Positions 17,122 to 27,049 of a stretch of DNA of 64,000 bases are shown piece by piece. The notes under the pieces were generated by a model that ran no database searches, was not told the DNA's origin, and saw nothing but the letters and a program-made list of their open reading frames with translations. Source of the stretch: Bacteroidales bacterium (GTDB lineage: Bacteria; Bacteroidota; Bacteroidia; Bacteroidales; UBA932); contig JAGAIM010000072.1 in assembly GCA_017626555.1 (NCBI GenBank), forward strand, positions 1 through 64,000. Reading direction: 5' to 3'. Each line of letters begins with the position of its first letter. Within the stretch, counting starts at the first letter, position 1. The translations under genes and the position numbers were made by a program.

Positions 17122-18714
17122 ATGAAGAAAATTGATCTGAATATAGTTATTGCACTTCTGGGCATAGTCCTGGGAGTGCTCATCACTTTGGTGGCCGGGC
17201 AGATTTTCGGTAAAGAAAGGGAATTTGACGGTGATTACAACAGATGGAGGAAATTGAACCTGATTCTTCAGGAAGTCCAGAACAACTATGTCGATACAAT
17301 CGATATGGAAAGTATGACTGATGCTGCTGTAGTTGCTGCGCTTGCCGAACTCGACCCTCATTCCGTATATCTGCCTCCAATGGAACTGACGGAATCCGAG
17401 ACCGAACTTGCCGGAAATTTCGAGGGCATCGGCATCACGTTCAATGTCCCTAATGATACGGCTGTGGTGCTCAATCCGATTACCGGAGGTCCTTCAGAAA
17501 AGGCTGGCCTTATGCAAGGCGACAGGATCGTCCGTGTTGATGACATAGATGTCGCTGGAGTAAAGATGCCTCAGGACAGTATGATAAGGCTTATGAAAGG
17601 CCCGAAAGGCTCCAAGGTGAAGATTACAGTGAGCAGGGACGGCACTCTGATCCCTTTTGACATCATACGTGACAAGATACCTGTGCATTGCGTGGATGCG
17701 GCCTTTATGATAAATGATACGACCGGTTATATCAAACTTTCAAAATTCACCAGAACTACTTATAAGGAATTTACCGAGGCTGCGCAGAAATTGACAGATA
17801 GCGGTATGACCCGTCTTCTTTTCGACCTTCGAGATAATACGGGAGGATACTTCGACCAGTCTTGGAAACTTGCCAATGAGTTCCTTGAGAGAGGAGACGA
17901 AGTCGTATATATGGAAGGATTGCACAGACCACGTCAGAATTTCGATGCTGACGGCAGAGGCAGACTCAAGGATGTGCAGTTATCCATTCTTATTGATGAA
18001 GGTACTGCATCTTCCAGCGAGATTTTCTCCGGTGCCATCCAGGATAATGACAGAGGAGTGATTGTCGGACGACGCTCTTTCGGCAAGGGACTCGTCCAGG
18101 AACCGATCAATTTTACAGACGGCTCCGGCATCCGCCTGACGGTATCTCGTTTCCATACTCCGTCCGGAAGGTGCATACAGAAACCGTATGCAGATGATTA
18201 TGAGTATGACATTTATGAGCGTTATGCCCACGGTGAAATGACCTCTGCAGACAGTATGAAAGTCGATACCACAGCGGTGTTCTATACCGTAAAAGGCCGT
18301 CGTGTATATGGTGGCGGTGGCATTATACCTGATATATTTGTGCCGATCGATACTACACGGGCAACGACATTCTTCATCAATTGCAACAGGAAGGCGACGC
18401 AGATGCGTTTTGCTCAGACTATGTTCGACAGATATCGTGGAACCTTGGCTGGAATCAGTGATTTTGACCAACTTGATGCCTGGCTTGATAATGCCGATAT
18501 TGCCGCGCAGTTCCTCGACTATGCCGCGCGGATAGACGGACTTAAGCCTAAGGAAGGGGAGTGGGAAGCATCCGAACCTTATATGATGCCTCAGTTGAAG
18601 GCTTTGGTCGGCCGTTTCTCCAGATTGGGTGATGAGGCATTCTATCGTTTTTATATACCGATAGATGATACGATTCAGGCTGCATTGACAAATTCCAGTG
18701 TTGTCGGATTCTGA
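17122..18714 (+). CDS. S41 family C-terminal processing peptidase
   Basis: A 530-residue exported protease with an N-terminal signal anchor (about residues 4-25). A PDZ domain (around 95-175, with AGLMQGDRIVRVDDIDV) presents the C-terminus of substrates. The catalytic domain has the serine in GTASSSEIFSGA (294-305) and the lysine in RRSFGKGLVQEP near residue 321, the Ser-Lys dyad of tail-specific proteases. Family members trim or degrade envelope proteins and peptidoglycan hydrolases in the periplasm. Its TGA stop overlaps the ATG of the M64 gene by one base, so two exported peptidases are translationally coupled. Confidence 0.94.
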   Translation: MKKIDLNIVIALLGIVLGVLITLVAGQIFGKEREFDGDYNRWRKLNLILQEVQNNYVDTIDMESMTDAAVVAALAELDPHSVYLPPMELTESETELAGNFEGIGITFNVPNDTAVVLNPITGGPSEKAGLMQGDRIVRVDDIDVAGVKMPQDSMIRLMKGPKGSKVKITVSRDGTLIPFDIIRDKIPVHCVDAAFMINDTTGYIKLSKFTRTTYKEFTEAAQKLTDSGMTRLLFDLRDNTGGYFDQSWKLANEFLERGDEVVYMEGLHRPRQNFDADGRGRLKDVQLSILIDEGTASSSEIFSGAIQDNDRGVIVGRRSFGKGLVQEPINFTDGSGIRLTVSRFHTPSGRCIQKPYADDYEYDIYERYAHGEMTSADSMKVDTTAVFYTVKGRRVYGGGGIIPDIFVPIDTTRATTFFINCNRKATQMRFAQTMFDRYRGTLAGISDFDQLDAWLDNADIAAQFLDYAARIDGLKPKEGEWEASEPYMMPQLKALVGRFSRLGDEAFYRFYIPIDDTIQAALTNSSVVGF

Positions 18715-21700
18715 TGAGAGGAATTCTGAAATATCTGCTTGGATGTTTTTATATTGCATCAATGTTGTTGTCTTGTACTGATGGCAATATCTCTGATGCG
18801 GAGTTTTCCAATCATTCTTTTGTTGTTTCATTTTCTGAGGGAAGCATTGCAGACAGTCTCGGACTCGGGTTTGACGGGGATTTGATTGTCAATGGTTCTG
18901 CTGCCCCGCTGCCAATCACAGGTGGCCAGGCCAGGGGCAATGTAAGGGATGCGGATGAATACTATGCTGCCTATCCTTCTGATGCTTTCTTATATTTTTC
19001 TCCGGAAGATGAGTCTTCTGTATCAATGCATCTTCCCACGCTTCAGACCGCTGTATGCGGAGGTATTCCGAAAGGGACGGATATAGCAGTAGCATCATCC
19101 TCTTCTGAGGATATGAGATTTGAACTGGAGAATATGCTTACGTATATCCGCTTCAGCATTACTGAGGAAGTGGGACGTATAAGGTCAGTTTCTCTGATAT
19201 CTTCTGATGGAACCAGGATTTCCGGCGACTTTTCAGTCAGTTGCATTGATAGTGATAGGGAAGTCTTTCCATTGCCTGCTTCAGCCTCTAACGTGTGCCT
19301 GAAGCCATCAGGTGATTTTTTTGAGCCAGGTGAATATTATCTGGCAGCCTTTCCCTGGGCTTTTTATGGAGAACTTGTGCTGCTCTTCGAAAATGAATCA
19401 GGAGAATTAGCCAGGAAAATCATACCTTCTACATCAGAATATTTAGGGGGATTGATAAGAGATGCAGGATCTGTCCGATCTCTGCACTTTTGCTTTGAGG
19501 ACTTCTATCCTTCATCTTCGACTCTAGTCCTGATGAATCACGTAGCCGACAGAAGACAGTTGGTCTTTATGACCGGACATCAATACAATCTGAAAGTGAC
19601 GCGAGGGGAGGACTGGCTGAGGATAATAGATACGCGAAGCATTGAAAGACATTCGGCGTGGTTTGAGGTCGATGCCAATGAAGGAGAAGCAAGATACGGC
19701 GAGATTACCGCCGAGAGTGTCGATGGCTCTGTCCGTCTTGTTTATACGGTAAGACAAAAGGCGGACAGGTATTACCAGCCTTCGGATATCCGTACTGCAT
19801 TGATGGATCTGTACGCTTCTACTGGAGGTGAACAATGGAAACGCAATGACAACTGGGGCTCTGATCTGCCTTTGTCCGAGTGGTACGGACTCTCTGTCGA
19901 TAATGGAGTTGTAACGTATGTACGCCTTTCAAACAACAATCTGACAGGAGAACTTCCACGGTCTATAGGAGTCCTTTCAGAAGTTTATGGTGGTGTGCAA
20001 TTGGGAGATAATAATATTTCCGGAAGAATTCCTAAGGGAATGTTCCAGCACGAGAATGTGTATCTGAGTAATAATCAGATAGAATCGATAGAGTCTCCCG
20101 ACGATCCATCTGACGTGAGGACTGTCAGTCTCCATTTGGAGGGCAACAGGCTTTCCGGTGCCCTGCCAGAGTTCTTTGCAGATGCTCCAGTCCTTCAGTA
20201 TGTGGATCTGGAGAACAACCTTTTCAGTGGTTCCATTCCTGCTTCATATACAAGCCTTATCGCCCAAGACCGCCGCTTGTACCTGAATAGGAATAACCTT
20301 TCCGGCCGTTTACCGGAAAGTATAGTGCAGGATCCCGATTTCCAACTATCGTGGATGGAACTCCTTTACCAGAATGGTGCAGGGTTTGACCTTGAGGATG
20401 TGTCTCTCAGGGCTCCGATATCCTATATTATGTATTCAGATCCGCAGACTGGTACCGTTGAGGGTCCATACTATGCCATAGATATATATTCCAAGAACAG
20501 ATATACGGTCATTTATGAAGGGTGGCGACCAGAGGATCTTAGCGATGAACTCATAGCCTGGTATGATGCTTATCATACCTCCGGCCTGGAAGTTCTCTCT
20601 CGTCCATATCTATCAGCCAGCCATAATGAAAACGGGCTGGATTGGGTCTGCGTATATGTCTTCAGGAATGCAAGTGATGTCGGCATTACGTATCCGTTTT
20701 ATCCAAGTATGGGACTTGTCGATAGCAGAGGCTATTATGTGATAGATCCCGTAACCGGTACTCCGGATGAGATATTTGCATTGCTTGAGGCAGAATTCGG
20801 AGAACTGCCGGAGCCCTTTCCTCCTGCAGAACCAGAACCTGACCCACTTCCGGAGCCGGAGGTCACCGTGCTTCAGCAGGCATCCGAAGGCAGGGGAATT
20901 GACATCGTACTGATGGGAGATGGGTATTCTGTCTCGGATATAGAGGCAGGTACATACGCCGATGATATGACAAGCGCAATGGAATATTTCTTTGAGGTGG
21001 AACCATTCACTGCCCACAGACACCTTTTCAATGTCTATATGGTCACCATCGCATCTGCCCAGAGCGGCTATTCTGAAGGTGCGGAGACGCCGCTTGACTG
21101 TACCTACGGAGTTGGAAATTCCATCACGGGAGCGGATGAGGCTGCTTTTGATTATGCAGGTATGGCTGTTTCCTCGGATCGGCTTGATGAGACTTTGGTT
21201 ATTGTGATCCTCAATTCGGAGGAGTTCGGCGGATCCTGTTATATGTATCCTTGCGAATCGGAAATATATGCAGGAGGGAATGCGGTTGCATATATACCGG
21301 CAGTAAAGAGTAAATTGTTATTCCGTGGCCTTGTCCAGCACGAGGCTGCAGGGCACGGTTTTGCCAAGTTGGCAGATGAATATTTCAGTCCGTCCGACCC
21401 GGAGATTTCGCAGGAGAGAAAAATAAAACTTCAGCAGAATGAAAAGTACGGATGGTGGAGCAATGTGGATTTCACTGCCGATTTTGCAGCCGTGAAATGG
21501 GCGCATTTCCTTGCGGATGAAAGATATGCAAATGAGGGACTGGGAGCCTATGAAGGGGCCTGTGAGGCATCGTCCGGTGTGTGGAGGCCGACATATCGTA
21601 GTATTATGAGCGATAATTCCGGAAAATTCAACCCACCTTCCCGTGAGATCATCTGGAAACGTATTCACCAACTTGCTTACGGCAGTTCCTGGCAATACGA

Positions 21701-21761
21701 TTATGAGGTCTTTGCCGAATATGACAGGATCAACAGGATCCCGGAAGTTACTGTGCTATGA
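18714..21761 (+). CDS. Multidomain lipoprotein: BACON-like domain, plant-type LRRs, M64 peptidase
   Basis: A 1015-residue exported protein. The signal peptide ends in LLSC, so it is probably a lipoprotein. An Asp/Ser-rich region follows; near residues 270-350 is a BACON-like beta-sandwich (WFEVDANEGEARYGEI, then VRQKA). Leucine-rich repeats of the plant L-x-G-x-I-P type fill about 395-540 (NNLTGELPRSIG, NNISGRIPKGM, NRLSGALPEFF, NLFSGSIPASY, NNLSGRLPESI). A Pro/Glu hinge leads to an IgA-peptidase M64 domain from about 720, beginning DIVLMGDGYS, with zinc motif HEAAGHGFAKLADEY near 876-890. It should be a surface metallopeptidase that binds a protein or glycan through its N-terminal modules. 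It is last in the operon, and its end overlaps the convergent tonB-like gene by 14 bases. Confidence 0.88.
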   Translation: MRGILKYLLGCFYIASMLLSCTDGNISDAEFSNHSFVVSFSEGSIADSLGLGFDGDLIVNGSAAPLPITGGQARGNVRDADEYYAAYPSDAFLYFSPEDESSVSMHLPTLQTAVCGGIPKGTDIAVASSSSEDMRFELENMLTYIRFSITEEVGRIRSVSLISSDGTRISGDFSVSCIDSDREVFPLPASASNVCLKPSGDFFEPGEYYLAAFPWAFYGELVLLFENESGELARKIIPSTSEYLGGLIRDAGSVRSLHFCFEDFYPSSSTLVLMNHVADRRQLVFMTGHQYNLKVTRGEDWLRIIDTRSIERHSAWFEVDANEGEARYGEITAESVDGSVRLVYTVRQKADRYYQPSDIRTALMDLYASTGGEQWKRNDNWGSDLPLSEWYGLSVDNGVVTYVRLSNNNLTGELPRSIGVLSEVYGGVQLGDNNISGRIPKGMFQHENVYLSNNQIESIESPDDPSDVRTVSLHLEGNRLSGALPEFFADAPVLQYVDLENNLFSGSIPASYTSLIAQDRRLYLNRNNLSGRLPESIVQDPDFQLSWMELLYQNGAGFDLEDVSLRAPISYIMYSDPQTGTVEGPYYAIDIYSKNRYTVIYEGWRPEDLSDELIAWYDAYHTSGLEVLSRPYLSASHNENGLDWVCVYVFRNASDVGITYPFYPSMGLVDSRGYYVIDPVTGTPDEIFALLEAEFGELPEPFPPAEPEPDPLPEPEVTVLQQASEGRGIDIVLMGDGYSVSDIEAGTYADDMTSAMEYFFEVEPFTAHRHLFNVYMVTIASAQSGYSEGAETPLDCTYGVGNSITGADEAAFDYAGMAVSSDRLDETLVIVILNSEEFGGSCYMYPCESEIYAGGNAVAYIPAVKSKLLFRGLVQHEAAGHGFAKLADEYFSPSDPEISQERKIKLQQNEKYGWWSNVDFTADFAAVKWAHFLADERYANEGLGAYEGACEASSGVWRPTYRSIMSDNSGKFNPPSREIIWKRIHQLAYGSSWQYDYEVFAEYDRINRIPEVTVL

Positions 21762-22467
21762 ATCGGTAAAGTATCTCCCCGGTCTGTTTTGCGGGAGCAG
21801 TAGTCGAGGCGGAGAATCGGGACAGGCGCGCTGCACGTACCGCAAAATTACGCAGGCATTGGTCGCCGGATGACACTGCATCCATAACCTGGGCGTTTAT
21901 GACCTGCCCTTGAGGATTTACAGTGATTATAACTGTCACGTCTCCGGCTCCATAGCATCTGTATGCAGGAATCTTAAGGTGGCTGGCTTTTCTGCCATCG
22001 AGCGTGTATGAGACCACGGACGGGCCGCTATAAGCCTTCTGCTGGTCAGGATCGGGCTTTTTCTGATGCTGCATTTCAACGGTTTCTTCGCGTGCATCTT
22101 CCTCAATACCGTCTTTCTGGCCGTTCCTGAGGTCTCTGGCGAGTTTCGCTGCGTCTTTGTACAGTTGGTCTGCATCAGTACCTCTATCATCCTTAAGTTG
22201 CCCACCTGCATCGACAGCGATGTTTCTGATCTGTCCTGAAGGCTGCTGACGGGCAGCAGCAAGCATTTCTTCCAGTTTCCTGCTGATATCTTCCTTCATA
22301 ACCTCTTCCTTCTCGCGGCGTTCCAATTCCTCTTGCTTGGAGAAATCCAGAACGAAACTTTCCTCGCGTTTCAAGGTGCTGTCTATGGAGTACAGAAGCA
22401 ATACAATAATCACCGTGAGATGGAATATCACGGTGAGATAAAGTCCTGCTCTGTTTTCCTTCTGCAT
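21748..22467 (-). CDS. TonB-like energy transducer C-terminal protein
   Basis: A 239-residue protein with one N-terminal membrane segment (about residues 9-27, LYLTVIFHLTVIIVLLLY). A charged, coiled-coil-prone middle (KQEELERREKEEVMKEDISRK) follows. The C-terminal TonB-like fold carries YRCYGAGDVTVIITVNPQGQVINAQV and a single conserved Cys in DQCLRNFAV. Such proteins carry the ExbBD-driven force from the inner membrane to outer-membrane receptors. The middle lacks the Pro-Lys/Pro-Glu repeats of classical TonB, so it may be a relative such as the TolA type. It is 5 bases downstream of udk and probably co-transcribed; the Exb genes are 3.5 kb away. Confidence 0.8.
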   Translation of the reverse strand: MQKENRAGLYLTVIFHLTVIIVLLLYSIDSTLKREESFVLDFSKQEELERREKEEVMKEDISRKLEEMLAAARQQPSGQIRNIAVDAGGQLKDDRGTDADQLYKDAAKLARDLRNGQKDGIEEDAREETVEMQHQKKPDPDQQKAYSGPSVVSYTLDGRKASHLKIPAYRCYGAGDVTVIITVNPQGQVINAQVMDAVSSGDQCLRNFAVRAARLSRFSASTTAPAKQTGEILYRFIAQ

Positions 22468-22472
22468 AGAGA

Positions 22473-23096
22473 TTATTTTTTCTTGCAGTTGGCCAGAGAT
22501 TTCTCTATGGTAGCCGAAATTACGTCAATCGCGACCTTGTTATGGCCACCCTGCGGTATGATGATGTCGGCATATCTCTTGCTCGGCTCTATGAACTGAA
22601 GGTACATAGGCTTCACGGTATTGGAATATCTCTCGATTACCCATTCCACGGTCTTGCCTCTCTCCACTATGTCCCTGGCCATCACGCGCATAAGCCTGTC
22701 ATCATCATCTGCATCCACGAAGATCTTGATGTCCATCAGTTTGCGCAGTTTTGGGTCGGTGAATATAAGGATCCCCTCCACGATGATAACGTCTGCCGGC
22801 TTCACTGTAACAGTTTCGTTCTTTGAACGTCCGCATGTAATATATGAATATACAGGTTGTTCAACGACCTTCCCTTCACGCAACTCTTTGAGTTGCGCTC
22901 TGAGAAGATCGAAGTCAATCGAATCGGGATGGTCGAAGTTATGTACCCTTTTCTGTTCCTCAGTGTAGTGACTGAGGTCTTTATAGTAGGAGTCCTGAGG
23001 GATTACGACCACGTTTTCCTGAAGTTGGTCTGTAATCGCCTTTACCACTGTGGTCTTTCCTGATCCGGATCCTCCGGCTATTCCGATAATCAACAT
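22473..23096 (-). CDS. udk: Uridine kinase
   Basis: A 207-residue pyrimidine salvage enzyme that phosphorylates uridine and cytidine using GTP or ATP. The Walker A loop GIAGGSGSGKTTV is at residues 5-17. NFDHPDSIDFDLL and YSYITCGRSKNE form the nucleoside-binding part, and VIVEGILIFTDPKLR the Walker B region. RDIVERGKTVEWVIERY supplies the lid arginines. Length is standard. It is followed after 5 bases by the tonB-like gene. No obvious -7 element was found directly upstream; the stem-loop at 23137-23185 lies between it and asnS. Confidence 0.96.
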   Translation of the reverse strand: MLIIGIAGGSGSGKTTVVKAITDQLQENVVVIPQDSYYKDLSHYTEEQKRVHNFDHPDSIDFDLLRAQLKELREGKVVEQPVYSYITCGRSKNETVTVKPADVIIVEGILIFTDPKLRKLMDIKIFVDADDDDRLMRVMARDIVERGKTVEWVIERYSNTVKPMYLQFIEPSKRYADIIIPQGGHNKVAIDVISATIEKSLANCKKK

Positions 23097-23136
23097 ATTC
23101 TTATATCTTATTGTGTTAAAATTTTCAATAAATATT

Positions 23137-23185
23137 CTGGAACAAGGCTTGCGACACCGAAGATGCTAGCGTAACGCAGTTCCAG
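23137..23185 (-). other. Stem-loop between asnS and udk
   Basis: CTGGAAC (23137-23143) pairs with GTTCCAG (23179-23185), and an inner TGCG/CGCA stem forms after a six-base bulge. The large loop contains the palindrome GCTAGC. There is no clear U-run on the minus strand, so it is either a weak terminator of asnS or a structured leader of udk. Confidence 0.45.
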
Positions 23186-23200
23186 GAGATTTATTAAATT

Positions 23201-24595
23201 TTAATATTCTGCGTTCTTTGGAGTACGAGGGAATGGAATCACGTCGCGGATATTGCTCATTCCTGTTACGAAAAGGAGAATACGCTCAAATCCGAGTCCG
23301 AATCCGCTGTGTGGCGCTGAACCGAAACGGCGAGTGTCAAGGTACCACTCGAGACCCTTTCTGCTCATTCCAAGTTCGTCAATACGTGCTTCAAGTTTCT
23401 GAAGCGATGCCTCACGCTCCGATCCGCCGATGATTTCTCCGATCTTAGGGAAGAGAACGTCCATTGCACGAACTGTCTTTCCGTCCTCGTTCTGCTTCAT
23501 ATAGAATGCCTTGATATCCTTAGGATAGTCTGTAAGGATCACAGGCTTCTTGAAATGCTTCTCTACGAGGTACCTCTCGTGCTCGCTCTGGAGGTCTGTG
23601 CCCCAACTTACCGGGTATTCCCATTCCACACCTGCTTCTTCAAGGATTCTGACGCCCTCTGTGTAAGTGAGACGTACGAATTCAGTGTCAGCGACTCCTT
23701 CAAGACGCTCGATCAGTTCGTTGTCATATCTGTCGTTGAGGAACTTGATGTCATCGTAACAGTTCTCCAAAGCATATTTGACAAGATATTTGATGAACTC
23801 TTCAGCGAGATCCATATTGTCCTTGATGTCGTAGAATGCCATTTCCGGCTCCACCATCCAGAATTCAGCCAGGTGTCGTGGAGTATTTGAGTTCTCTGCA
23901 CGGAAAGTCGGACCGAATGTGTAGATATCTCCGAGTGCGGTAGCACCAAGTTCACCCTCCAACTGTCCGCTCACGGTAAGGCTGGTCTCCTTGCCGAAGA
24001 AATCCTTGCTGTAGTCAATGCCTCCTTTCTTGTTGCGTGGCAGATTCTCCATATCGAGCGTTGTCACGCGGAACATCTGACCTGCACCCTCGCAGTCCGA
24101 TGCTGTAATCAGAGGTGTATGTATATAAACGAATCCTTTTTCATTGAAGAACTTGTGTATGGCGTATGCCATCTTGCTTCTGATGCGATAAATCGCTCCG
24201 AAAGTATTGGTTCTTGGACGAAGATGTGCCACAGTCCTGAGGAATTCAAAGGATGTGTCTTTCTTCTGGAGAGGGTAACGCATCGGGTCGCATTCTCCAT
24301 AAATCTCGATCTCAGAAGCCTGTATTTCAGTAGCCTGTCCTCCACCCATAGACTCCACGAGCATACCCTTTACACCAATGCAAGCACCTGTGGTGACTTT
24401 TGCAAGAACAGCCTCGTTATCAGGAGTCTTGTCAACAACTATCTGAATATTATTGATGGTAGAACCGTCATTAAGTGCGATGAATGCTACGCCTTTGTTA
24501 CCTCTCTTGGTCCTTACCCATCCTTTTGCAAGAACCTCTTTGCCTGCTTCAGCCTGGAGCAGGTCTTTGATCTTGGTTCTGGTAATATTTTCCAT
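23201..24595 (-). CDS. asnS: Asparaginyl-tRNA synthetase
   Basis: A 464-residue class IIb synthetase that charges tRNA-Asn. An OB-fold anticodon-binding domain ([20 protein letters not shown]) begins the protein. Class II motifs follow: motif 2 around [21 protein letters not shown] and motif 3 in [15 protein letters not shown] near the C-terminus. Presence of AsnRS means Asn-tRNA is made directly rather than by amidation. I use the ATG at 24595 (MENITRTKI), which matches Bacteroides relatives; an ATG two codons upstream (24601) is possible. It has its own promoter. Confidence 0.96.
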   Translation of the reverse strand: MENITRTKIKDLLQAEAGKEVLAKGWVRTKRGNKGVAFIALNDGSTINNIQIVVDKTPDNEAVLAKVTTGACIGVKGMLVESMGGGQATEIQASEIEIYGECDPMRYPLQKKDTSFEFLRTVAHLRPRTNTFGAIYRIRSKMAYAIHKFFNEKGFVYIHTPLITASDCEGAGQMFRVTTLDMENLPRNKKGGIDYSKDFFGKETSLTVSGQLEGELGATALGDIYTFGPTFRAENSNTPRHLAEFWMVEPEMAFYDIKDNMDLAEEFIKYLVKYALENCYDDIKFLNDRYDNELIERLEGVADTEFVRLTYTEGVRILEEAGVEWEYPVSWGTDLQSEHERYLVEKHFKKPVILTDYPKDIKAFYMKQNEDGKTVRAMDVLFPKIGEIIGGSEREASLQKLEARIDELGMSRKGLEWYLDTRRFGSAPHSGFGLGFERILLFVTGMSNIRDVIPFPRTPKNAEY

Positions 24596-24621
24596 TGTCA
24601 TATTATTGATTTTACAATCTG

Positions 24622-24629
24622 CAAAGATA
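24622..24629 (-). promoter_or_regulatory. -7 element of asnS
   Basis: Minus-strand TATCTTTG (24629 to 24622) matches TAnnTTTG. The predicted start near 24617 leaves a leader of about 20 bases. No convincing -33 element was found. Confidence 0.6.
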
Positions 24630-24641
24630 ATCGTTTTATGC

Positions 24642-25862
24642 CTATTCGCCTAAAATTTTACCTTTAATATCAGTGTTATCTATTATACCTGCAAACTTCT
24701 CAGCACCTTTGCCTATAGCGAAAGCCGGAACCCTTGCCCCTGTATGGTGAGATGAAGTCCAACCTATTAAGGCTTTTTTGTTAAGTTCCTCATTTTCCTC
24801 ATATTCAAGTACGTTCTTCTCGCCGGATTCAATCCAATGTTTTTCAAGAAGAGCCCAATCTACGAATTCCGGTCTCCAATCCTTTCCTTCACCGATGGAT
24901 ACTCCACCTGTCTCGTGGTCAGCAGTCACGACAATGAGTGTTTCATCCGGATGTTCCTTGTAGAATGCCAAGGCTTTCTTGATAGCCTCGTCAAACTCCA
25001 ATACATCCATAACCACTGCCATTGTCTTGTTGGCGTGTGCAGCCCAATCTATAGTTCCACCTTCACACATTATGAAGAACGGCTCTTCATCACCCAGTAC
25101 CTCGAGTCCCATTTCGAGCATTTCTGACAATCTTACATCGCAGACTTCCGCTCCGTCGCTCACATAGTTCTCAGGGTCGGTCTCTCTGCCGCTTTCCTGG
25201 ATGAAAACGACACCTTTATCTTCGGCCCTTTGCTCGAATTCTTCCGTTCCGTAGCATACATCGTATCCGTTTTCTTCTATATAAATATCTACTGCCGGCT
25301 CATTCCCATCCTTCCCTCTGTAGTTGTAGAAGCCCGAACCTCCGAAGAACTCAAATCCGCTTGCAACAATCTCTTTGCTGATATCATAATATCCATATCT
25401 GCTGCTGTTATGACCATAGAAGGCAGCAGGTGTCGCGTGATTTACAGGTACGGAGGTCATTATCCCGACATTATATCCTTTGTCGTGAAGATTATATGCA
25501 ATGCTTTCCAGAGGTTTGCCTTCCGGATCGACGCCGATATGCTCATTATTGGTTTTTGCTCCACAGGCAATGGCGGTACCTGCTGCAGCAGAGCAGGTTA
25601 TGTTGCGGTTCGCTGAATGTGTGGAGCATAATGCAAGATGCGGGAATTGAGTGAAACTGACCTGCTCTCCTCCAAGTTTCCCGGCTTTGTATGACAGGTA
25701 TGATTCTGTTACAGACACCTGACCCATTCCCATTCCGTCACCGATGAAGAGGAATATATACTTTGCTGGTTTACCTTCGTCTTTTGTCTTCTCGCAACAT
25801 CCTGTCATTGATATGCAGGACAGTGCTATAAACAGAATCGCAATAAATCTTGTTCTTTTCAT
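24642..25862 (-). CDS. Alkaline phosphatase, lipoprotein form
   Basis: A 406-residue PhoA-superfamily phosphomonoesterase. The signal peptide ends in MTGC, so it should be lipid-anchored on the periplasmic side. The first metal site is [12 protein letters not shown] near residue 37. The phosphoryl-acceptor segment is [14 protein letters not shown] (Ser near 91, usually T-D-S-A-A in relatives). Further metal ligands are in [22 protein letters not shown] and [10 protein letters not shown]. It releases phosphate from organic phosphates outside the cytoplasm. No Pho-box-like sequence was recognised. It is a monocistronic gene with its own -7 element, next to the exb terminator. Confidence 0.93.
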   Translation of the reverse strand: MKRTRFIAILFIALSCISMTGCCEKTKDEGKPAKYIFLFIGDGMGMGQVSVTESYLSYKAGKLGGEQVSFTQFPHLALCSTHSANRNITCSAAAGTAIACGAKTNNEHIGVDPEGKPLESIAYNLHDKGYNVGIMTSVPVNHATPAAFYGHNSSRYGYYDISKEIVASGFEFFGGSGFYNYRGKDGNEPAVDIYIEENGYDVCYGTEEFEQRAEDKGVVFIQESGRETDPENYVSDGAEVCDVRLSEMLEMGLEVLGDEEPFFIMCEGGTIDWAAHANKTMAVVMDVLEFDEAIKKALAFYKEHPDETLIVVTADHETGGVSIGEGKDWRPEFVDWALLEKHWIESGEKNVLEYEENEELNKKALIGWTSSHHTGARVPAFAIGKGAEKFAGIIDNTDIKGKILGE

Positions 25863-25882
25863 ATCAGTTGGGGTTTATCATA

Positions 25883-25890
25883 CAAAAATA
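25883..25890 (-). promoter_or_regulatory. -7 element of the alkaline phosphatase gene
   Basis: Minus-strand TATTTTTG (25890 to 25883) lies 20 bases before the ATG at 25862. A weak CTTG (plus CAAG at 25913) is 22 bases further upstream. Confidence 0.55.
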
Positions 25891-25924
25891 CCGGTTTTTC
25901 TGAAATCTAGTGCAAGATAAACAT

Positions 25925-25955
25925 AAAAAAAGCAGCCCTTTTCAGAACTGCTTTC
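25925..25955 (-). terminator. Intrinsic terminator of the exbB-exbD operon
   Basis: On the minus strand AGCAGTTCT (25952-25944) pairs with AGGGCTGCT (25939-25931) through two G-U pairs around a GAAA loop, and seven T follow. It is 22 bases after the stop of the last exbD gene. Confidence 0.9.
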
Positions 25956-25976
25956 TTTAGTATGTATTGCTGACTA

Positions 25977-26447
25977 TTAGTTATCAGCCGGTTTTCTTGC
26001 TGTGTACATAATCTTAAGCGCCGAGCACTTACGTAACTCCTGCTTAACATCTGTCACGATACCCATACGGGTATTCTCGTCAGCCTTGATTGCTACTGTC
26101 ATAAATGATCTGTCGGCCTCTGACATAGCGTCACGCTCTGCAGCGATGAAGTCGCGGATCTCAGTGACAGTCTTGAAAGAATCGTTGAGTTGGATACGTG
26201 AATCAGTACCGAACTGAGCCTGAAGGTTTCTGGTCGGAGTACCGATGTTGATGTATGAAGTCAAATCCTTTCTTTCAAGTTTTGCAATCTCTGAAGCCTC
26301 AGGAAGTCTCAACTGAACCTTGCTCTCTGTCTCACGCATAGTGGTTGTCACCATAAAGAAGAACAGGAGCATAAACACGATGTCGGAAAGTGAGCCTGAA
26401 GGTGGCTGTGGCACTGTCCTTTTCTCTTTCTGTTTGAATTTAGACAT
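25977..26447 (-). CDS. exbD: Biopolymer transport protein ExbD (second copy)
   Basis: A 156-residue motor subunit. A short cytoplasmic N-terminus rich in Lys/Arg precedes one membrane helix (about residues 20-40, LSDIVFMLLFFFMVTTTM), whose conserved Asp in SLSDIVFML is the proton-carrying residue. A periplasmic domain follows, ending KCSALKIMYTARKP. With ExbB and the other ExbD it should form the proton-driven motor that powers TonB-dependent transport. It is the last gene of the operon, 17 bases after the first exbD, and is followed by a terminator. Confidence 0.93.
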   Translation of the reverse strand: MSKFKQKEKRTVPQPPSGSLSDIVFMLLFFFMVTTTMRETESKVQLRLPEASEIAKLERKDLTSYINIGTPTRNLQAQFGTDSRIQLNDSFKTVTEIRDFIAAERDAMSEADRSFMTVAIKADENTRMGIVTDVKQELRKCSALKIMYTARKPADN

Positions 26448-26464
26448 ATTGTTGTTCTCCTATT

Positions 26465-27040
26465 TTACTTTTTAGAAACATCCTTAGGTTCTGCCTCTGA
26501 GATATTCTGAGGAACAGCCTCTCTTACAACCTTCTGCTCATCTTCGTTACACTTGAGATAAAGTTTACCGAAGTTAGCGATAGCAAACTCATCACGGAGT
26601 TCGTTTACGGCCTTTACGAGTTCATTCTGCACTGCAATGTATGCCTGGTAACTTGTACCACGGTCATTCTGAAGTGAGATTACACCCTTTGAGACCATAC
26701 AAGGTCCGAATCCTTCGATTTCCTTCTCCTCCTTTTCTGGAAGATTAGGGTCGTTTGCAGGGTTTGAAAGGAATTCCTTGATCTTATCCTTAAGTTGGCT
26801 GACGTGCATAGGCTCTGTACCAGCGAGAAGTCTGTCGGCAGAGTTAATCTTCACAACGATGATGTTACGACGATTAACCTTCTGATCCTGTGCCTTCTGA
26901 TTAGGATCCGGCATAGGAGGCAGACGACGCTGCAAACCCTTGTCCTGATCCATTGTGGTTGTCATCATAAAGAAACAGAGCAGGAGGAATGCCATATCCG
27001 CCGTTGAACTTGAATTTATTTCTGGTGTTTTCTTACCCAT
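26465..27040 (-). CDS. exbD: Biopolymer transport protein ExbD (first copy)
   Basis: A 191-residue ExbD with membrane helix near residues 13-31 (STADMAFLLLCFFMMTTTM), again with the conserved Asp. Its periplasmic part is longer than in the second copy and contains the insert LRDEFAIANFGKLYLKCNED. The tail (VREAVPQNISEAEPKDVSKK) is acidic and basic mixed. Two unlike ExbD subunits in one operon are a common arrangement in Bacteroidota and may form a heteromeric rod inside the ExbB ring. It starts 9 bases after the small membrane protein gene. Confidence 0.93.
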   Translation of the reverse strand: MGKKTPEINSSSTADMAFLLLCFFMMTTTMDQDKGLQRRLPPMPDPNQKAQDQKVNRRNIIVVKINSADRLLAGTEPMHVSQLKDKIKEFLSNPANDPNLPEKEEKEIEGFGPCMVSKGVISLQNDRGTSYQAYIAVQNELVKAVNELRDEFAIANFGKLYLKCNEDEQKVVREAVPQNISEAEPKDVSKK

Positions 27041-27049
27041 AACGTCTTG

